The position numbers and the translations under genes were made by a program. A DNA stretch of 64,000 nt, from the NCBI RefSeq assembly GCF_964340395.1, contig NC_135569.1, positions 15,579,519-15,643,518 on the forward strand. The letters are read 5' to 3'. How positions within the stretch are numbered: position 1 is the stretch's first letter; each line of letters opens with the position of its first letter. The notes beneath the pieces are model-generated. The model ran no database searches. It was not told the origin of the DNA and was given only the letters and a program-made list of their open reading frames with translations. The DNA comes from Glandiceps talaboti (lineage: Eukaryota; Hemichordata; Enteropneusta; Spengelidae). Shown here one piece after another: positions 37,926 through 53,541 of the stretch.

Positions 37926-40900
37926 AGTAACATTTGTAAACAAATGACTTTGTTCCATTGCAGTGTAGGATGGGAATATAATGGAATAATTTGTTTTTAG
38001 AATGGTGATTGTTCAACCTCTACTGAGATGGAATAATCCTTCTCCTTAGTAACATTTGTAAACAAATGACTTTGTTCCATTGCAGTGTAGGATGGGAATA
38101 GAATAGAATAATTTGTAGGTAGAATGGTGATTGTTCAACCTCTACTGAGATGGAATAATCCTTCTCCTTAGTAACATTTGTAAACAAATGACTTTGTTCC
38201 ATTGCAGTGTATAATGAAAATAAAATAGAATAATTTGTAGGTAGAATGGTGATTGTCCAACCTCTACTGAAATGGAATAATCCTTCTCCATAGCAACATT
38301 TGTAAACAAATGACTTTGTTCTTTTGCAGTGTATGACGGGAATATAATAGAATAATTTGTAGGTAGAATGGTGATAGTTCAACCTCTACTGAGATGGAAT
38401 AATCCTTCTCCTTAGTAACATTTGTAAACAAATGACTTTGTTCCATTGCAGTGTATGATGGGAATAGAATAGAATAATTTGTAGGTAGAATGGTGATTGT
38501 TCAACCTCTACTGAGATGGAATAATCCTTCTCCTTAGTAACATTTGTAAACAAATGACTTTGTTCCATTGCAGTGTATAATGAAAATAGAATAGAATAAT
38601 TTGTAGGTAGAATGGAGATTGACCAACCTCTACTGAAATGAAATAATCATTGGTAAAAATATTATTTGTAAACAAATGACTTTGTTCCATTGCAGTGTAT
38701 CATGAAAATAGAATATAATAATTTGTAGGTAGAATGGAGATTGTCCAACCTCTACTGAGATGGAATAATCCTTCTCCTTAGTAACATTTGTAAACAAATG
38801 ACTTTGTTCCATTGCAGTGTAGGATGGGAATAGAATAGAATAATTTGTTGGGAGAATGGAGATTGTCCAACCTCTACTGAAATGGAATAATCCTTCTCCT
38901 TAGTAACATTTGTAAACAAATGACTTTGTTCTATTGCAGTGTATAATGAAAATAGAATAGAATAATTTGTAGGTAGAATGGAGATTGTCCAACCGCTACT
39001 GAAATGGAATAATCCTTCTCCTTAGTAACATTTGTAATCAAATGACTTTGTTCTATTGCAGTGTATGATGGGAATATAATAGAATAATTTGTAGGTAGAA
39101 TGGTGATTGTTCAACCTCTACTGAGATGGAACAATCCTTCTCCTTAGTAACATTTGTAAACAAATGACTTTGTTCCATTGCAGTGTATAATGAAAATAGA
39201 ATAGAATAATTTGTAGGTAGAATAGAGATTGTCCAACCTCTACTGAAATGGAATAATCCTTCTCCTTAGTAACGTTTGTAAACAAATGACTTTGTTCTAT
39301 TGCAGTGTATAATGAAAATAGAATAGAATAATTTGTAGGTAGAATGGAGATTGTCCAACCTCTACTAAAATGGAATAATCCTTCTCCTTAGTAACATTTG
39401 TAAACAAATGACTTTGTTCTATTGCAGTGTATGATGGGAATAGAATAGATTAATTTGTTTTTAGAATGGTGATGGTCCAACCTCTACTGAAATGGAATAA
39501 TCCTTCTCCTTAGTAACATTTGTAAACAAATGACTTTGTTCCATTGCAGTGTAGGATGGGAATATAATAGAATAATTTGTTTTTAGAATGGTGATTGTTC
39601 AACCTCTACTGAGATGGAATAATCCTTCTCCTTAGTAACATTTGTAAACAAATGACTTTGTTCCATTGCAGTGTATAATGAAAATAAAATAGAATAATTT
39701 GTTTTTAGAATGGTGATTGTTCAACCTCTACTGACATGGAATAATCCTTCTCCTTAGTAACATTTGTAAACAAATGACTTTGTTCTATTGCAGTGTATAA
39801 TGAAAATAGAATAGAATAATTTGTAGGTAGAATGGAGATTGTCCAACCTCTACTGAAATTAAATAATCCTTCTCCTTAGTAACATTTGTAAACAAATGAC
39901 TTTGTTCCATTGCAGTGTATGACGGGAATAATATAGAATAATTTGTAGGTAGAATGGTGATTGTTCAACCTCTACTGAGATGGAATAATCCTTCTCCTTA
40001 GTAACATTTGTAAGCAAATGATTTTGTTCCATTGCAGTGTATAATGAAAATAGAATAGAATAATTTGTAGGTAGAATGGAGATTGTCCAACCTCTACTGA
40101 AATGAAGTAATCCTTCTCCTTAGTAACATTTGTAAACAAATGACTTTGTTCTATTGCAGTGTATCATGAAAATAGACTAGAATAATTTGTAGGTTGAATT
40201 GAGATTGTCCAACCTCTACTGAAATGGAATAATCCTTCTCCTTAGTAACATTTGTAAACAAATGACTTTGTTCTATTGCAGTGTATAATGAAAATAGAAT
40301 AGAATAATTTGTAGGTAGAATGGAGATTGTCCAACCTCTACTGAAATGGAATAATCCTTCTCCTTAGTAACATTTGTAAACAAATGACTTTGTTCTATTG
40401 CAGTGTATAATGAAAATAGACTAGAATAATTTGTAGGTTGAATTGAGATTGTCCAACCTCTACTGAAATGGAATAATCCTTCTCCTTAGTAACATATGTA
40501 AACAAATGACTTTGTTCTATTGCAGTGTATAATGAAAATAGAATAGAATAATTTGTAGGTAGAATGGAGCTTGTCCAACCTCTACTGAAATTGAATAATC
40601 CTTCTCCTTAGTAACATTTGTAAACAAATGACTTTGTTCCATTGCAGTGTATGATGGGAATAATATAGAATAATTTGTAGGTAGAATGGTAATTGTTCAA
40701 CCTCTACTGAGATGGAATAATCCTTCTCCTTAGTAACATTTGTAAGCAAATGACTTTGTTCCATTGCAGTGTATAATGAAAATAGAATAGAATAATTTGT
40801 AGGTAGAATGGAGATTGTCCAACCTCTACTGAAATGAAATAATCCTTCTCCTTAGTAACATTTGTAAACAAATGACTTTGTTCTATTGCAGTGTATAATG

Positions 40901-43900
40901 AAAATAGAATAGAATAATTTGTAGGTAGAATGGAGATTGTCCAACCTCTACTGAAATGGAATAATCCTTCTCCTTAGTAACATCTGTAAACAAATGACTT
41001 TGTTCTATTGCAGTGTATAATGAAAATAGACTAGAATAATTTGTAGGTTGAATTGAGATTGTCCAACCTCTACTGAAATGGAATAATCCTTCTCCTTAGT
41101 AACATTTGTAAACAAATGACTTTGTTCTATTGCAGTGTATGATGGGAATATAATAGAATAATTTGTAGGTAGAATGGTGATTGTTCAACCTCTACTGAGA
41201 TGGAACAATCCTTCTCCTTAGTAACATTTGTAAACAAATGACTTTGTTCCATTGCAGTGTATAATGAAAATAGAATAGAATAATTTGTAGGTAGAATGGA
41301 GATTGTCCAACCTCTACTGAAATGGAATAATCCTTCTCCTTAGTAACGTTTGTAAACAAATGACTTTGTTCTATTGCAGTGTATAATGAAAATAGAATAG
41401 AATAATTTATAGGTAGAATGGAGATTGTCCAACCTCTACTGAAATGGAATAATCCTTCTCCTTAGTAACATTTGTAAACAAATGACTTTGTTCTATTGCA
41501 GTGTATGATGGGAATATAATAGAATATTTTGTAGGTAGAACGGAGATTGTCCAACCTCTACTGAGATGAAATAATCCTTCTCCTTAGTAACATTTGTAAA
41601 CAAATGACTTTGTTCCATTGCAGTGTATGATGGGAATATAATAGATTAATTTGTTTTTAGAATGGAGATTGTCCAACCTCTACTGAAATGGAATAATCCT
41701 TCTCCTTAGTAACATTTGTAAACAAATGACTTTGTTCTATTGCAGTGTATGATGGGAATATAATAGAATATTTTGTAGGTAGAACGGAGATTGTCCAACC
41801 TCTACTGAGATGGAATAATCCTTCTCCTTAGTAACATTTGTAAACAAATGACTTTGTTCCATTGCAGTGTAGGATGGGAATAGAATAGATTAATTTGTTT
41901 TTAGAATGGTGATGGTCCAACCTCTACTGAAATGGAATAATCCTTCTCCTTAGTAACATTTGTAAACAAATGACTTTGTTCCATTGCAGTGTAGGATGGG
42001 AATATAATGGAATAATTTGTTTTTAGAATGGTGATTGTTCAACCTCTACTGAGATGGAATAATCCTTCTCCATAGCAACATTTGTAAACAAATGACTTTG
42101 TTCTTTTGCAGTGTATGACGGGAATATAATAGAATAATTTGTAGGTAGAATGGTGATTGTTCAACCTCTACTGAGATGGAATAATCCTTCTCCATAGCAA
42201 CATTTGTAAACAAATGACTTTGTTCTTTTGCAGTGTATGACGGGAATATAATAGAATAATTTGTAGGTAGAATGGTGATTGTTCAACCTCTACTGAGATG
42301 GAATAATCCTTCTCCTTAGTAACATTTGTAAACAAATGACTTTGTTCCATTGCAGTGTATGATGGGAATAGAATAGAATAATTTGTAGGTAGAATGGTGA
42401 TTGTTCAACCTCTACTGAGATGGAATAATCCTTCTCCTTAGTAACATTTGTAAACAAATGACTTTGTTCCATTGCAGTGTATAATGAAAATAGAATAGAA
42501 TAATTTGTAGGTAGAATGGAGATTGACCAACCTCTACTGAAATGAAATAATCATTGGTAAAAATATTATTTGTAAACAAATGACTTTGTTCCATTGCAGT
42601 GTATCATGAAAATAGAATATAATAATTTGTAGGTAGAATGGAGATTGTCCAACCTCTACTGAGATGGAATAATCCTTCTCCTTAGTAACATTTGTAAACA
42701 AATGACTTTGTTCCATTGCAGTGTAGGATGGGAATAGAATAGAATAATTTGTTGGGAGAATGGAGATTGTCCAACCTCTACTGAAATGGAATAATCCTTC
42801 TCCTTAGTAACATTTGTAAACAAATGACTTTGTTCTATTGCAGTGTATAATGAAAATAGAATAGAATAATTTGTAGGTAGAATGGAGATTGTCCAACCTC
42901 TACTGAAATGGAATAATCCTTCTCCTTAGTAACATTTGTAATCAAATGACTTTGTTCTATTGCAGTGTATGATGGGAATATAATAGAATAATTTGTAGGT
43001 AGAATGGTGATTGTTCAACCTCTACTGAGATGGAACAATCCTTCTCCTTAGTAACATTTGTAAACAAATGACTTTGTTCCATTGCAGTGTATAATGAAAA
43101 TAGAATAGAATAATTTGTAGGTAGAATAGAGATTGTCCAACCTCTACTGAAATGGAATAATCCTTCTCCTTAGTAACGTTTGTAAACAAATGACTTTGTT
43201 CTATTGCAGTGTATAATGAAAATAGAATAGAATAATTTGTAGGTAGAATGGAGATTGTCCAACCTCTACTAAAATGGAATAATCCTTCTCCTTAGTAACA
43301 TTTGTAAACAAATGACTTTGTTCTATTGCAGTGTATGATGGGAATAGAATAGATTAATTTGTTTTTAGAATGGTGATGGTCCAACCTCTACTGAAATGGA
43401 ATAATCCTTCTCCTTAGTAACATTTGTAAACAAATGACTTTGTTCCATTGCAGTGTAGGATGGGAATATAATAGAATAATTTGTTTTTAGAATGGTGATA
43501 GTCCAACCTCTACTGAAATGGAATAATCCTTCTCCTTAGTAACATTTGTAAACAAATGACTTTGTTCCATTGCAGTGTAGGATGGGAATAGAATAGAATA
43601 ATTTGTTTTTAGAATGGTGATAGTCCAACCTCTATTGAGATGGAATAATCCTTCTCCTTAGTAACATTTGTAAACAAATGACTTTGTTCCATTGCAGTGT
43701 ATAATGAAAATAAAATAGAATAATTTGTTTTTAGAATGGTGATTGTTCAACCTCTACTGACATGGAATAATCCTTCTCCTTAGTAACATTTGTAAACAAA
43801 TGACTTTGTTCTATTGCAGTGTATAATGAAAATAGAATAGAATAATTTGTAGGTAGAATGGAGATTGTCCAACCTCTACTGAAATTAAATAATCCTTCTC

Positions 43901-44879
43901 CTTAGTAACATTTGTAAACAAATGACTTTGTTCTATTGCAGTGTATAATGAAAATAGAATAGAATAATTTGTAGGTAGAATGGAGATTGTCCAACCTCTA
44001 CTGAAATTAAATAATCCTTCTCCTTAGTAACATTTGTAAACAAATGACTTTGTTCCATTGCAGTGTATGACGGGAATAATATAGAATAATTTGTAGGTAG
44101 AATGGTGATTGTTCAACCTCTACTGAGATGGAATAATCCTTCTCCTTAGTAACATTTGTAAGCAAATGACTTTGTTCCATTGCAGTGTATAATGAAAATA
44201 GAATAGAATAATTTGTAGGTAGAATGGAGATTGTCCAACCTCTACTGAAATGAAATAATCCTTCTCCTTAGTAACATTTGTAAACAAATGACTTTGTTCT
44301 ATTGCAGTGTATCATGAAAATAGACTAGAATAATTTGTAGGTTGAATTGAGATTGTCCAACCTCTACTGAAATGGAATAATCCTTCTACTTAGTAACATT
44401 TGTAAACAAATGACTTTGTTCTATTGCAGTGTATAATGAAAATAGAATAGAATAATTTGTAGGTAGAATGGAGATTGTCCAACCTCTAATGAAATGAAAT
44501 AATCCTTCTCCTTAGTAACATTTGTAAACAAATGACTTTGTTCTATTGCAGTGTATAATGAAAATAGAATAGAATAATTTGTAGGTAGAATGGAGATTGT
44601 CCAACCTCTACTGAAATGGAATAATCCTTCTCCTTAGTAACATTTGTAAACAAATGACTTTGTTCTATTGCAGTGTATAATGAAAATAGACTAGAATAAT
44701 TTGTAGGTTGAATTGAGATTGTCCAACCTCTACTGAAATGGAATAATCCTTCTCCTTAGTAACATTTGTAAACAAATGACTTTGTTCTATTGCAGTGTAT
44801 AATGAAAATAGAATAGAATAATTTGTAGGTAGAATGGAGCTTGTCCAACCTCTACTGAAATTGAATAATCCTTCTCCTT
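37926..44879 (+). repeat. 32-mer higher-order repeat (3904 bp) with later insertions
   Basis: The TTCTTTTGCAG monomer at 38331 recurs at 42235 (3904 bp). The block-substituted monomers at 38658 and 42562 have the same spacing. The AGAATATTTTG monomers at 41521 and 45791 are 35 monomers apart, so copy 2 gained three monomers. These include GGTGATAGTCC monomers near 43495 and 43615 and a doubled CTGAAATTAAATAATCC monomer near 43880 and 44002. Private changes include AACCGCTACTG (38992), GATTTTGTTCC (40021) and CTTCTACTTAG (44386). Confidence 0.75.
42074..42317 (+). repeat. Directly doubled TTCTTTTGCAG/GACGGG monomer
   Basis: The monomers 42074-42195 and 42196-42317 read alike, both with CTCCATAGCAAC, TTCTTTTGCAG and TATGACGGGAAT. 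Elsewhere this type occurs singly, about once per higher-order unit (near 38331, 47713, 48447, 50033, 51619, 52473 and 56987). The pair is probably a single-monomer tandem duplication. Confidence 0.8.
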
Positions 44880-47319
44880 AGTAACATTTGTAAACAAATG
44901 ACTTTGTTCCATTGCAGTGTATGATGGGAATAATATAGAATAATTTGTAGGTAGAATGGTGATTGTTCAACCTCTACTGAGATGGAATAATCCTTCTCCT
45001 TAGTAACATTTGTAAGCAAATGACTTTGTTCCATTGCAGTGTATAATGAAAATAGAATAGAATAATTTGTAGGTAGAATGGAGATTGTCCAACCTCTACT
45101 GAAATGAAATAATCCTTCTCCTTAGTAACATTTGTAAACAAATGACTTTGTTCTATTGCAGTGTATAATGAAAATAGAATAGAATAATTTGTAGGTAGAA
45201 TGGAGATTGTCCAACCTCTACTGAAATGGAATAATCCTTCTCCTTAGTAACATCTGTAAACAAATGACTTTGTTCTATTGCAGTGTATAATGAAAATAGA
45301 CTAGAATAATTTGTAGGTTGAATTGAGATTGTCCAACCTCTACTGAAATGGAATAATCCTTCTCCTTAGTAACATTTGTAAACAAATGACTTTGTTCTAT
45401 TGCAGTGTATGATGGGAATATAATAGAATAATTTGTAGGTAGAATGGTGATTGTTCAACCTCTACTGAGATGGAACAATCCTTCTCCTTAGTAACATTTG
45501 TAAACAAATGACTTTGTTCCATTGCAGTGTATAATGAAAATAGAATAGAATAATTTGTAGGTAGAATGGAGATTGTCCAACCTCTACTGAAATGGAATAA
45601 TCCTTCTCCTTAGTAACGTTTGTAAACAAATGACTTTGTTCTATTGCAGTGTATAATGAAAATAGAATAGAATAATTTGTAGGTAGAATGGAGATTGTCC
45701 AACCTCTACTGAAATGGAATAATCCTTCTCCTTAGTAACATTTGTAAACAAATGACTTTGTTCTATTGCAGTGTATGATGGGAATATAATAGAATATTTT
45801 GTAGGTAGAACGGAGATTGTCCAACCTCTACTGAGATGAAATAATCCTTCTCCTTAGTAACATTTGTAAACAAATGACTTTGTTCCATTGCAGTGTAGGA
45901 TGGGAATAGAATAGATTAATTTGTTTTTAGAATGGTGATGGTCCAACCTCTACTGAAATGGAATAATCCTTCTCCTTAGTAACATTTGTAAACAAATGAC
46001 TTTGTTCCATTGCAGTGTAGGATGGGAATATAATGGAATAATTTGTTTTTAGAATGGTGATTGTTCAACCTCTACTGAGATGGAATAATCCTTCTCCTTA
46101 GTAACATTTGTAAACAAATGACTTTGTTCCATTGCAGTGTATGATGGGAATAATATAGAATAATTTGTAGGTAGAATGGTAATTGTTCAACCTCTACTGA
46201 GATGGAATAATCCTTCTCCTTAGTAACATTTGTAAGCAAATGACTTTGTTCCATTGCAGTGTATAATGAAAATAGAATAGAATAATTTGTAGGTAGAATG
46301 GAGATTGTCCAACCTCTACTGAAATGAAATAATCCTTCTCCTTAGTAACATTTGTAAACAAATGACTTTGTTCTATTGCAGTGTATAATGAAAATAGAAT
46401 ATAATAATTTGTAGGTAGAATGGAGATTGTCCAACCTCTACTGAAATGGAATAATCCTTCTCCTTAGTAACATCTGTAAACAAATGACTTTGTTCTATTG
46501 CAGTGTATAATGAAAATAGACTAGAATAATTTGTAGGTTGAATTGAGATTGTCCAACCTCTACTGAAATGGAATAATCCTTCTCCTTAGTAACATTTGTA
46601 AACAAATGACTTTGTTCTATTGCAGTGTATGATGGGAATATAATAGAATAATTTGTAGGTAGAATGGTGATTGTTCAACCTCTACTGAGATGGAACAATC
46701 CTTCTCCTTAGTAACATTTGTAAACAAATGACTTTGTTCCATTGCAGTGTATAATGAAAATAGAATAGAATAATTTGTAGGTAGAATGGAGATTGTCCAA
46801 CCTCTACTGAAATGGAATAATCCTTCTCCTTAGTAACGTTTGTAAACAAATGACTTTGTTCTATTGCAGTGTATAATGAAAATAGAATAGAATAATTTGT
46901 AGGTAGAATGGAGATTGTCCAACCTCTACTGAAATGGAATAATCCTTCTCCTTAGTAACATTTGTAAACAAATGACTTTGTTCTATTGCAGTGTATGATG
47001 GGAATATAATAGAATATTTTGTAGGTAGAACGGAGATTGTCCAACCTCTACTGAGATGAAATAATCCTTCTCCTTAGTAACATTTGTAAACAAATGACTT
47101 TGTTCCATTGCAGTGTAGGATGGGAATAGAATAGATTAATTTGTTTTTAGAATGGTGATGGTCCAACCTCTACTGAAATGGAATAATCCTTCTCCTTAGT
47201 AACATTTGTAAACAAATGACTTTGTTCCATTGCAGTGTAGGATGGGAATATAATGGAATAATTTGTTTTTAGAATGGTGATTGTTCAATCTCTACTGAGA
47301 TGGAATAATCCTTCTCCTT
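44880..47319 (+). repeat. 10-mer tandem duplication (1220 bp), two copies
   Basis: Copy 1 is 44880-46099 and copy 2 is 46100-47319. AACATCTGTAAAC (45251, 46471), AGAATATTTTG (45791, 47011) and TATAATGGAATAATTTG repeat at exactly 1220 bp. The first monomer differs slightly (GGTGATTGTTC near 44958 against GGTAATTGTTC near 46178). Confidence 0.82.
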
Positions 47320-50300
47320 AGTAACATTTGTAAACAAATGACTTTGTTCCATTGCAGTGTATAATGAAAATAGAATAGAATAATTTGTAGGTAGAATGGT
47401 GATGGTCCAACCTCTACTGAAATGGAATAATCCTTCTCCTTAGTAACATTTGTAAACAAATGACTTTGTTCCATTGCAGTGTAGGATGGGAATATAATGG
47501 AATAATTTGTTTTTAGAATGGTGATTGTTCAATCTCTACTGAGATGGAATAATCCTTCTCCTTAGTAACATTTGTAAACAAATGACTTTGTTCCATTGCA
47601 GTGTATAATGAAAATAAAATAGAATAATTTGTAGGTAGAATGGTGATTGTTCAACCTCTACTGAGATGGAATAATCCTTCTCCATAGCAACATTTGTAAA
47701 CAAATGACTTTGTTCTTTTGCAGTGTATGACGGGAATATAATAGAATAATTTGTAGGTAGAATGGTGATTGTTCAACCTCTACTGAGATGGAATAATCCT
47801 TCTCCTTAGTAACATTTGTAAACAAATGACTTTGTTCCATTGCAGTGTATGATGGGAATAGAATAGAATAATTTGTAGGTAGAATGGTGATTGTTCAACC
47901 TCTACTGAGATGGAATAATCCTTCTCCTTAGTAACATTTGTAAACAAATGACTTTGTTCCATTGCAGTGTATAATGAAAATAGAATAGAATAATTTGTAG
48001 GTAGAATGGAGATTGTCCAACCTCTACTGAAATGGAATAATCCTTCTCCTTAGTAACATTTGTAAACAAATGACTTTGTTCCATTGCAGTGTATGATGGG
48101 AATATAATAGAATATTTTGTAGGTAGAACGGAGATTGTCCAACCTCTACTGAGATGAAATAATCCTTCTCCTTAGTAACATTTGTAAACAAATGACTTTG
48201 TTCCATTGCAGTGTAGGATGGGAATAGAATAGATTAATTTGTTTTTAGAATGGTGATGGTCCAACCTCTACTGAAATGGAATAATCCTTCTCCTTAGTAA
48301 CATTTGTAAACAAATGACTTTGTTCCATTGCAGTGTAGGATGGGAATATAATGGAATAATTTGTTTTTAGAATGGTGATTGTTCAACCTCTACTGAGATG
48401 GAATAATCCTTCTCCATAGCAACATTTGTAAACAAATGACTTTGTTCTTTTGCAGTGTATGACGGGAATATAATAGAATAATTTGTAGGTAGAATGGTGA
48501 TTGTTCAACCTCTACTGAGATGGAATAATCCTTCTCCTTAGTAACATTTGTAAACAAATGACTTTGTTCCATTGCAGTGTATGATGGGAATAGAATAGAA
48601 TAATTTGTAGGTAGAATGGTGATTGTTCAACCTCTACTGAGATGGAATAATCCTTCTCCTTAGTAACATTTGTAAACAAATGACTTTGTTCCATTGCAGT
48701 GTATAATGAAAATAGAATAGAATAATTTGTAGGTAGAATGGAGATTGACCAACCTCTACTGAAATGAAATAATCATTGGTAAAAATATTATTTGTAAACA
48801 AATGACTTTGTTCCATTGCAGTGTATCATGAAAATAGAATATAATAATTTGTAGGTAGAATGGAGATTGTCCAACCTCTACTGAGATGGAATAATCCTTC
48901 TCCTTAGTAACATTTGTAAACAAATGACTTTGTTCCATTGCAGTGTAGGATGGGAATAGAATAGAATAATTTGTTGGGAGAATGGAGATTGTCCAACCTC
49001 TACTGAGATGGAATAATCCTTCTCCTTAGTAACGTTTGTAAACAAATGACTTTGTTCTATTGCAGTGTATAATGAAAATAGAATAGAATAATTTGTAGGT
49101 AGAATGGAGATTGTCCAACCTCTACTGAAATGGAATAATCCTTCTCCTTAGTAACATTTGTAATCAAATGACTTTGTTCTATTGCAGTGTATGATGGGAA
49201 TATAATAGAATAATTTGTAGGTAGAATGGTGATTGTTCAACCTCTACTGAGATGGAACAATCCTTCTCCTTAGTAACATTTGTAAACAAATGACTTTGTT
49301 CCATTGCAGTGTATAATGAAAATAGAATAGAATAATTTGTAGGTAGAATAGAGATTGTCCAACCTCTACTGAAATGGAATAATCCTTCTCCTTAGTAACG
49401 TTTGTAAACAAATGACTTTGTTCTATTGCAGTGTATAATGAAAATAGAATAGAATAATTTGTAGGTAGAATGGAGATTGTCCAACCTCTACTGAAATGGA
49501 ATAATCCTTCTCCTTAGTAACATTTGTAAACAAATGACTTTGTTCTATTGCAGTGTATGATGGGAATATAATAGAATATTTTGTAGGTAGAACGGAGATT
49601 GTCCAACCTCTACTGAGATGAAATAATCCTTCTCCTTAGTAACATTTGTAAACAAATGACTTTGTTCCATTGCAGTGTAGGATGGGAATAGAATAGATTA
49701 ATTTGTTTTTAGAATGGTGATGGTCCAACCTCTACTGAAATGGAATAATCCTTCTCCTTAGTAACATTTGTAAACAAATGACTTTGTTCCATTGCAGTGT
49801 AGGATGGGAATATAATGGAATAATTTGTTTTTAGAATGGTGATTGTTCAACCTCTACTGAGATGGAATAATCCTTCTCCTTAGTAACATTTGTAAACAAA
49901 TGACTTTGTTCTATTGCAGTGTATAATGAAAATAAAATAGAATAATTTGTAGGTAGAATGGTGATTGTTCAACCTCTACTGAGATGGAATAATCCTTCTC
50001 CATAGCAACATTTGTAAACAAATGACTTTGTTCTTTTGCAGTGTATGACGGGAATATAATAGAATAATTTGTAGGTAGAATGGTGATTGTTCAACCTCTA
50101 CTGAGATGGAATAATCCTTCTCCTTAGTAACATTTGTAAACAAATGACTTTGTTCCATTGCAGTGTATGATGGGAATAGAATAGAATAATTTGTAGGTAG
50201 AATGGTGATTGTTCAACCTCTACTGAAATTGAATAATCCTTCTCCTTAGTAACATTTGTAAACAAATGACTTTGTTCCATTGCAGTGTATGATGGGAATA

Positions 50301-53300
50301 ATATAGAATAATTTGTAGGTAGAATGGTAATTGTTCAACCTCTACTGAGATGGAATAATCCTTCTCCTTAGTAACATTTGTAAGCAAATGACTTTGTTCC
50401 ATTGCAGTGTATAATGAAAATAGAATAGAATAATTTGTAGGTAGAATGGAGATTGTCCAACCTCTACTGAAATGAAATAATCCTTCTCCTTAGTAACATT
50501 TGTAAACAAATGACTTTGTTCTATTGCAGTGTATAATGAAAATAGAATAGAATAATTTGTAGGTAGAATGGAGATTGTCCAACCTCTACTGAAATGGAAT
50601 AATACTTCTCCTTAGTAACATTTGTAAACAAATGACTTTGTTCTATTGCAGTGTATAATGAAAATAGAATAGAATAATTTGTAGGTAGAATGGAGATTGT
50701 CCAACCTCTACTGAAATGGAATAATCCTTCTCCTTAGTAACATCTGTAAACAAATGACTTTGTTCTATTGCAGTGTATAATGAAAATAGACTAGAATAAT
50801 TTGTAGGTTGAATTGAGATTGTCCAACCTCTACTGAAATGGAATAATCCTTCTCCTTAGTAACATTTGTAAACAAATGACTTTGTTCTATTGCAGTGTAT
50901 GATGGGAATATAATAGAATAATTTGTAGGTAGAATGGTGATTGTTCAACCTCTACTGAGATGGAACAATCCTTCTCCTTAGTAACATTTGTAAACAAATG
51001 ACTTTGTTCCATTGCAGTGTATAATGAAAATAGAATAGAATAATTTGTAGGTAGAATGGAGATTGTCCAACCTCTACTGAAATGGAATAATCCTTCTCCT
51101 TAGTAACGTTTGTAAACAAATGACTTTGTTCTATTGCAGTGTATAATGAAAATAGAATAGAATAATTTGTAGGTAGAATGGAGATTGTCCAACCTCTACT
51201 GAAATGGAATAATCCTTCTCCTTAGTAACATTTGTAAACAAATGACTTTGTTCTATTGCAGTGTATGATGGGAATATAATAGAATATTTTGTAGGTAGAA
51301 CGGAGATTGTCCAACCTCTACTGAGATGAAATAATCCTTCTCCTTAGTAACATTTGTAAACAAATGACTTTGTTCCATTGCAGTGTAGGATGGGAATAGA
51401 ATAGATTAATTTGTTTTTAGAATGGTGATGGTCCAACCTCTACTGAAATGGAATAATCCTTCTCCTTAGTAACATTTGTAAACAAATGACTTTGTTCCAT
51501 TGCAGTGTAGGATGGGAATATAATGGAATAATTTGTAGGTAGAATGGTGATTGTTCAACCTCTACTGAGATGGAATAATCCTTCTCCATAGCAACATTTG
51601 TAAACAAATGACTTTGTTCTTTTGCAGTGTATGACGGGAATATAATAGAATAATTTGTAGGTAGAATGGTGATTGTTCAACCTCTACTGAGATGGAATAA
51701 TCCTTCTCCTTAGTAACATTTGTAAACAAATGACTTTGTTCCATTGCAGTGTATGATGGGAATAGAATAGAATAATTTGTAGGTAGAATGGTGATTGTTC
51801 AACCTCTACTGAGATGGAATAATCCTTCTCCTTAGTAACATTTGTAAACAAATGACTTTGTTCCATTGTAGTGTATAATGAAAATAGAATAGAATAATTT
51901 GTAGGTAGAATGGAGACTGTCCAACCTCTACTGAAATGGAATAATCCTTCTCCTTAGTAACATTTGTAAACAAATGACTTTGTTCCATTGCAGTGTATGA
52001 TGGGAATATAATAGAATATTTTGTAGGTAGAACGGAGATTGTCCAACCTCTACTGAGATGAAATAATCCTTCTCCTTAGTAACATTTGTAAACAAATGAC
52101 TTTGTTCCATTGCAGTGTAGGATGGGAATAGAATAGATTAATTTGTTTTTAGAATGGTGATGGTCCAACCTCTACTGAAATGGAATAATCCTTCTCCTTA
52201 GTAACATTTGTAAACAAATGACTTTGTTCCATTGCAGTGTAGGATGGGAATATAATGGAATAATTTGTTTTTAGAATGGTGATTGTTCAACCTCTACTGA
52301 GATGGAATAATCCTTCTCCTTAGTAACATTTGTAAACAAATGACTTTGTTCCATTGCAGTGTATAATGAAAATAAAATAGAATAATTTGTAGGTAGAATG
52401 GTGATTGTTCAACCTCTACTGAGATGGAATAATCCTTCTCCATAGCAACATTTGTAAACAAATGACTTTGTTCTTTTGCAGTGTATGACGGGAATATAAT
52501 AGAATAATTTGTAGGTAGAATGGTGATTGTTCAACCTCTACTGAGATGGAATAATCCTTCTCCTTAGTAACATTTGTAAACAAATGACTTTGTTCCATTG
52601 CAGTGTATGATGGGAATAGAATAGAATAATTTGTAGGTAGAATGGTGATTGTTCAACCTCTACTGAGATGGAATAATCCTTCTCCTTAGTAACATTTGTA
52701 AACAAATGACTTTGTTCCATTGCAGTGTATAATGAAAATAGAATAGAATAATTTGTAGGTAGAATGGAGATTGACCAACCTCTACTGAAATGAAATAATC
52801 ATTGGTAAAAATATTATTTGTAAACAAATGACTTTGTTCCATTGCAGTGTATCATGAAAATAGAATATAATAATTTGTAGGTAGAATGGAGATTGTCCAA
52901 CCTCTACTGAGATGGAATAATCCTTCTCCTTAGTAACATTTGTAAACAAATGACTTTGTTCCATTGCAGTGTAGGATGGGAATAGAATAGAATAATTTGT
53001 TGGGAGAATGGAGATTGTCCAACCTCTACTGAGATGGAATAATCCTTCTCCTTAGTAACGTTTGTAAACAAATGACTTTGTTCTATTGCAGTGTATAATG
53101 AAAATAGAATAGAATAATTTGTAGGTAGAATGGAGATTGTCCAACCTCTACTGAAATGGAATAATCCTTCTCCTTAGTAACATTTGTAATCAAATGACTT
53201 TGTTCTATTGCAGTGTATGATGGGAATATAATAGAATAATTTGTAGGTAGAATGGTGATTGTTCAACCTCTACTGAGATGGAACAATCCTTCTCCTTAGT

Positions 53301-53541
53301 AACATTTGTAAACAAATGACTTTGTTCCATTGCAGTGTATAATGAAAATAGAATAGAATAATTTGTAGGTAGAATAGAGATTGTCCAACCTCTACTGAAA
53401 TGGAATAATCCTTCTCCTTAGTAACGTTTGTAAACAAATGACTTTGTTCTATTGCAGTGTATAATGAAAATAGAATAGAATAATTTGTAGGTAGAATGGA
53501 GATTGTCCAACCTCTACTAAAATGGAATAATCCTTCTCCTT
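47320..53541 (+). repeat. Nested 6-, 13- and 32/33-mer repeats
   Basis: The TTCTTTTGCAG monomer recurs after 6 (47713 to 48445), 13 (to 50031), 13 (to 51617) and 7 monomers (to 52471). The segment 47.7-49.4 kb recurs at 51.6-53.5 kb. The offset is 3904 bp (32 monomers) in the first part and 4026 bp (33) after an extra AAAATAAAATAG monomer near 52370. Two AATCTCTACTG monomers (47287, 47531) and a TCCATTGTAGTG change (51868) are private to this region. Confidence 0.75.
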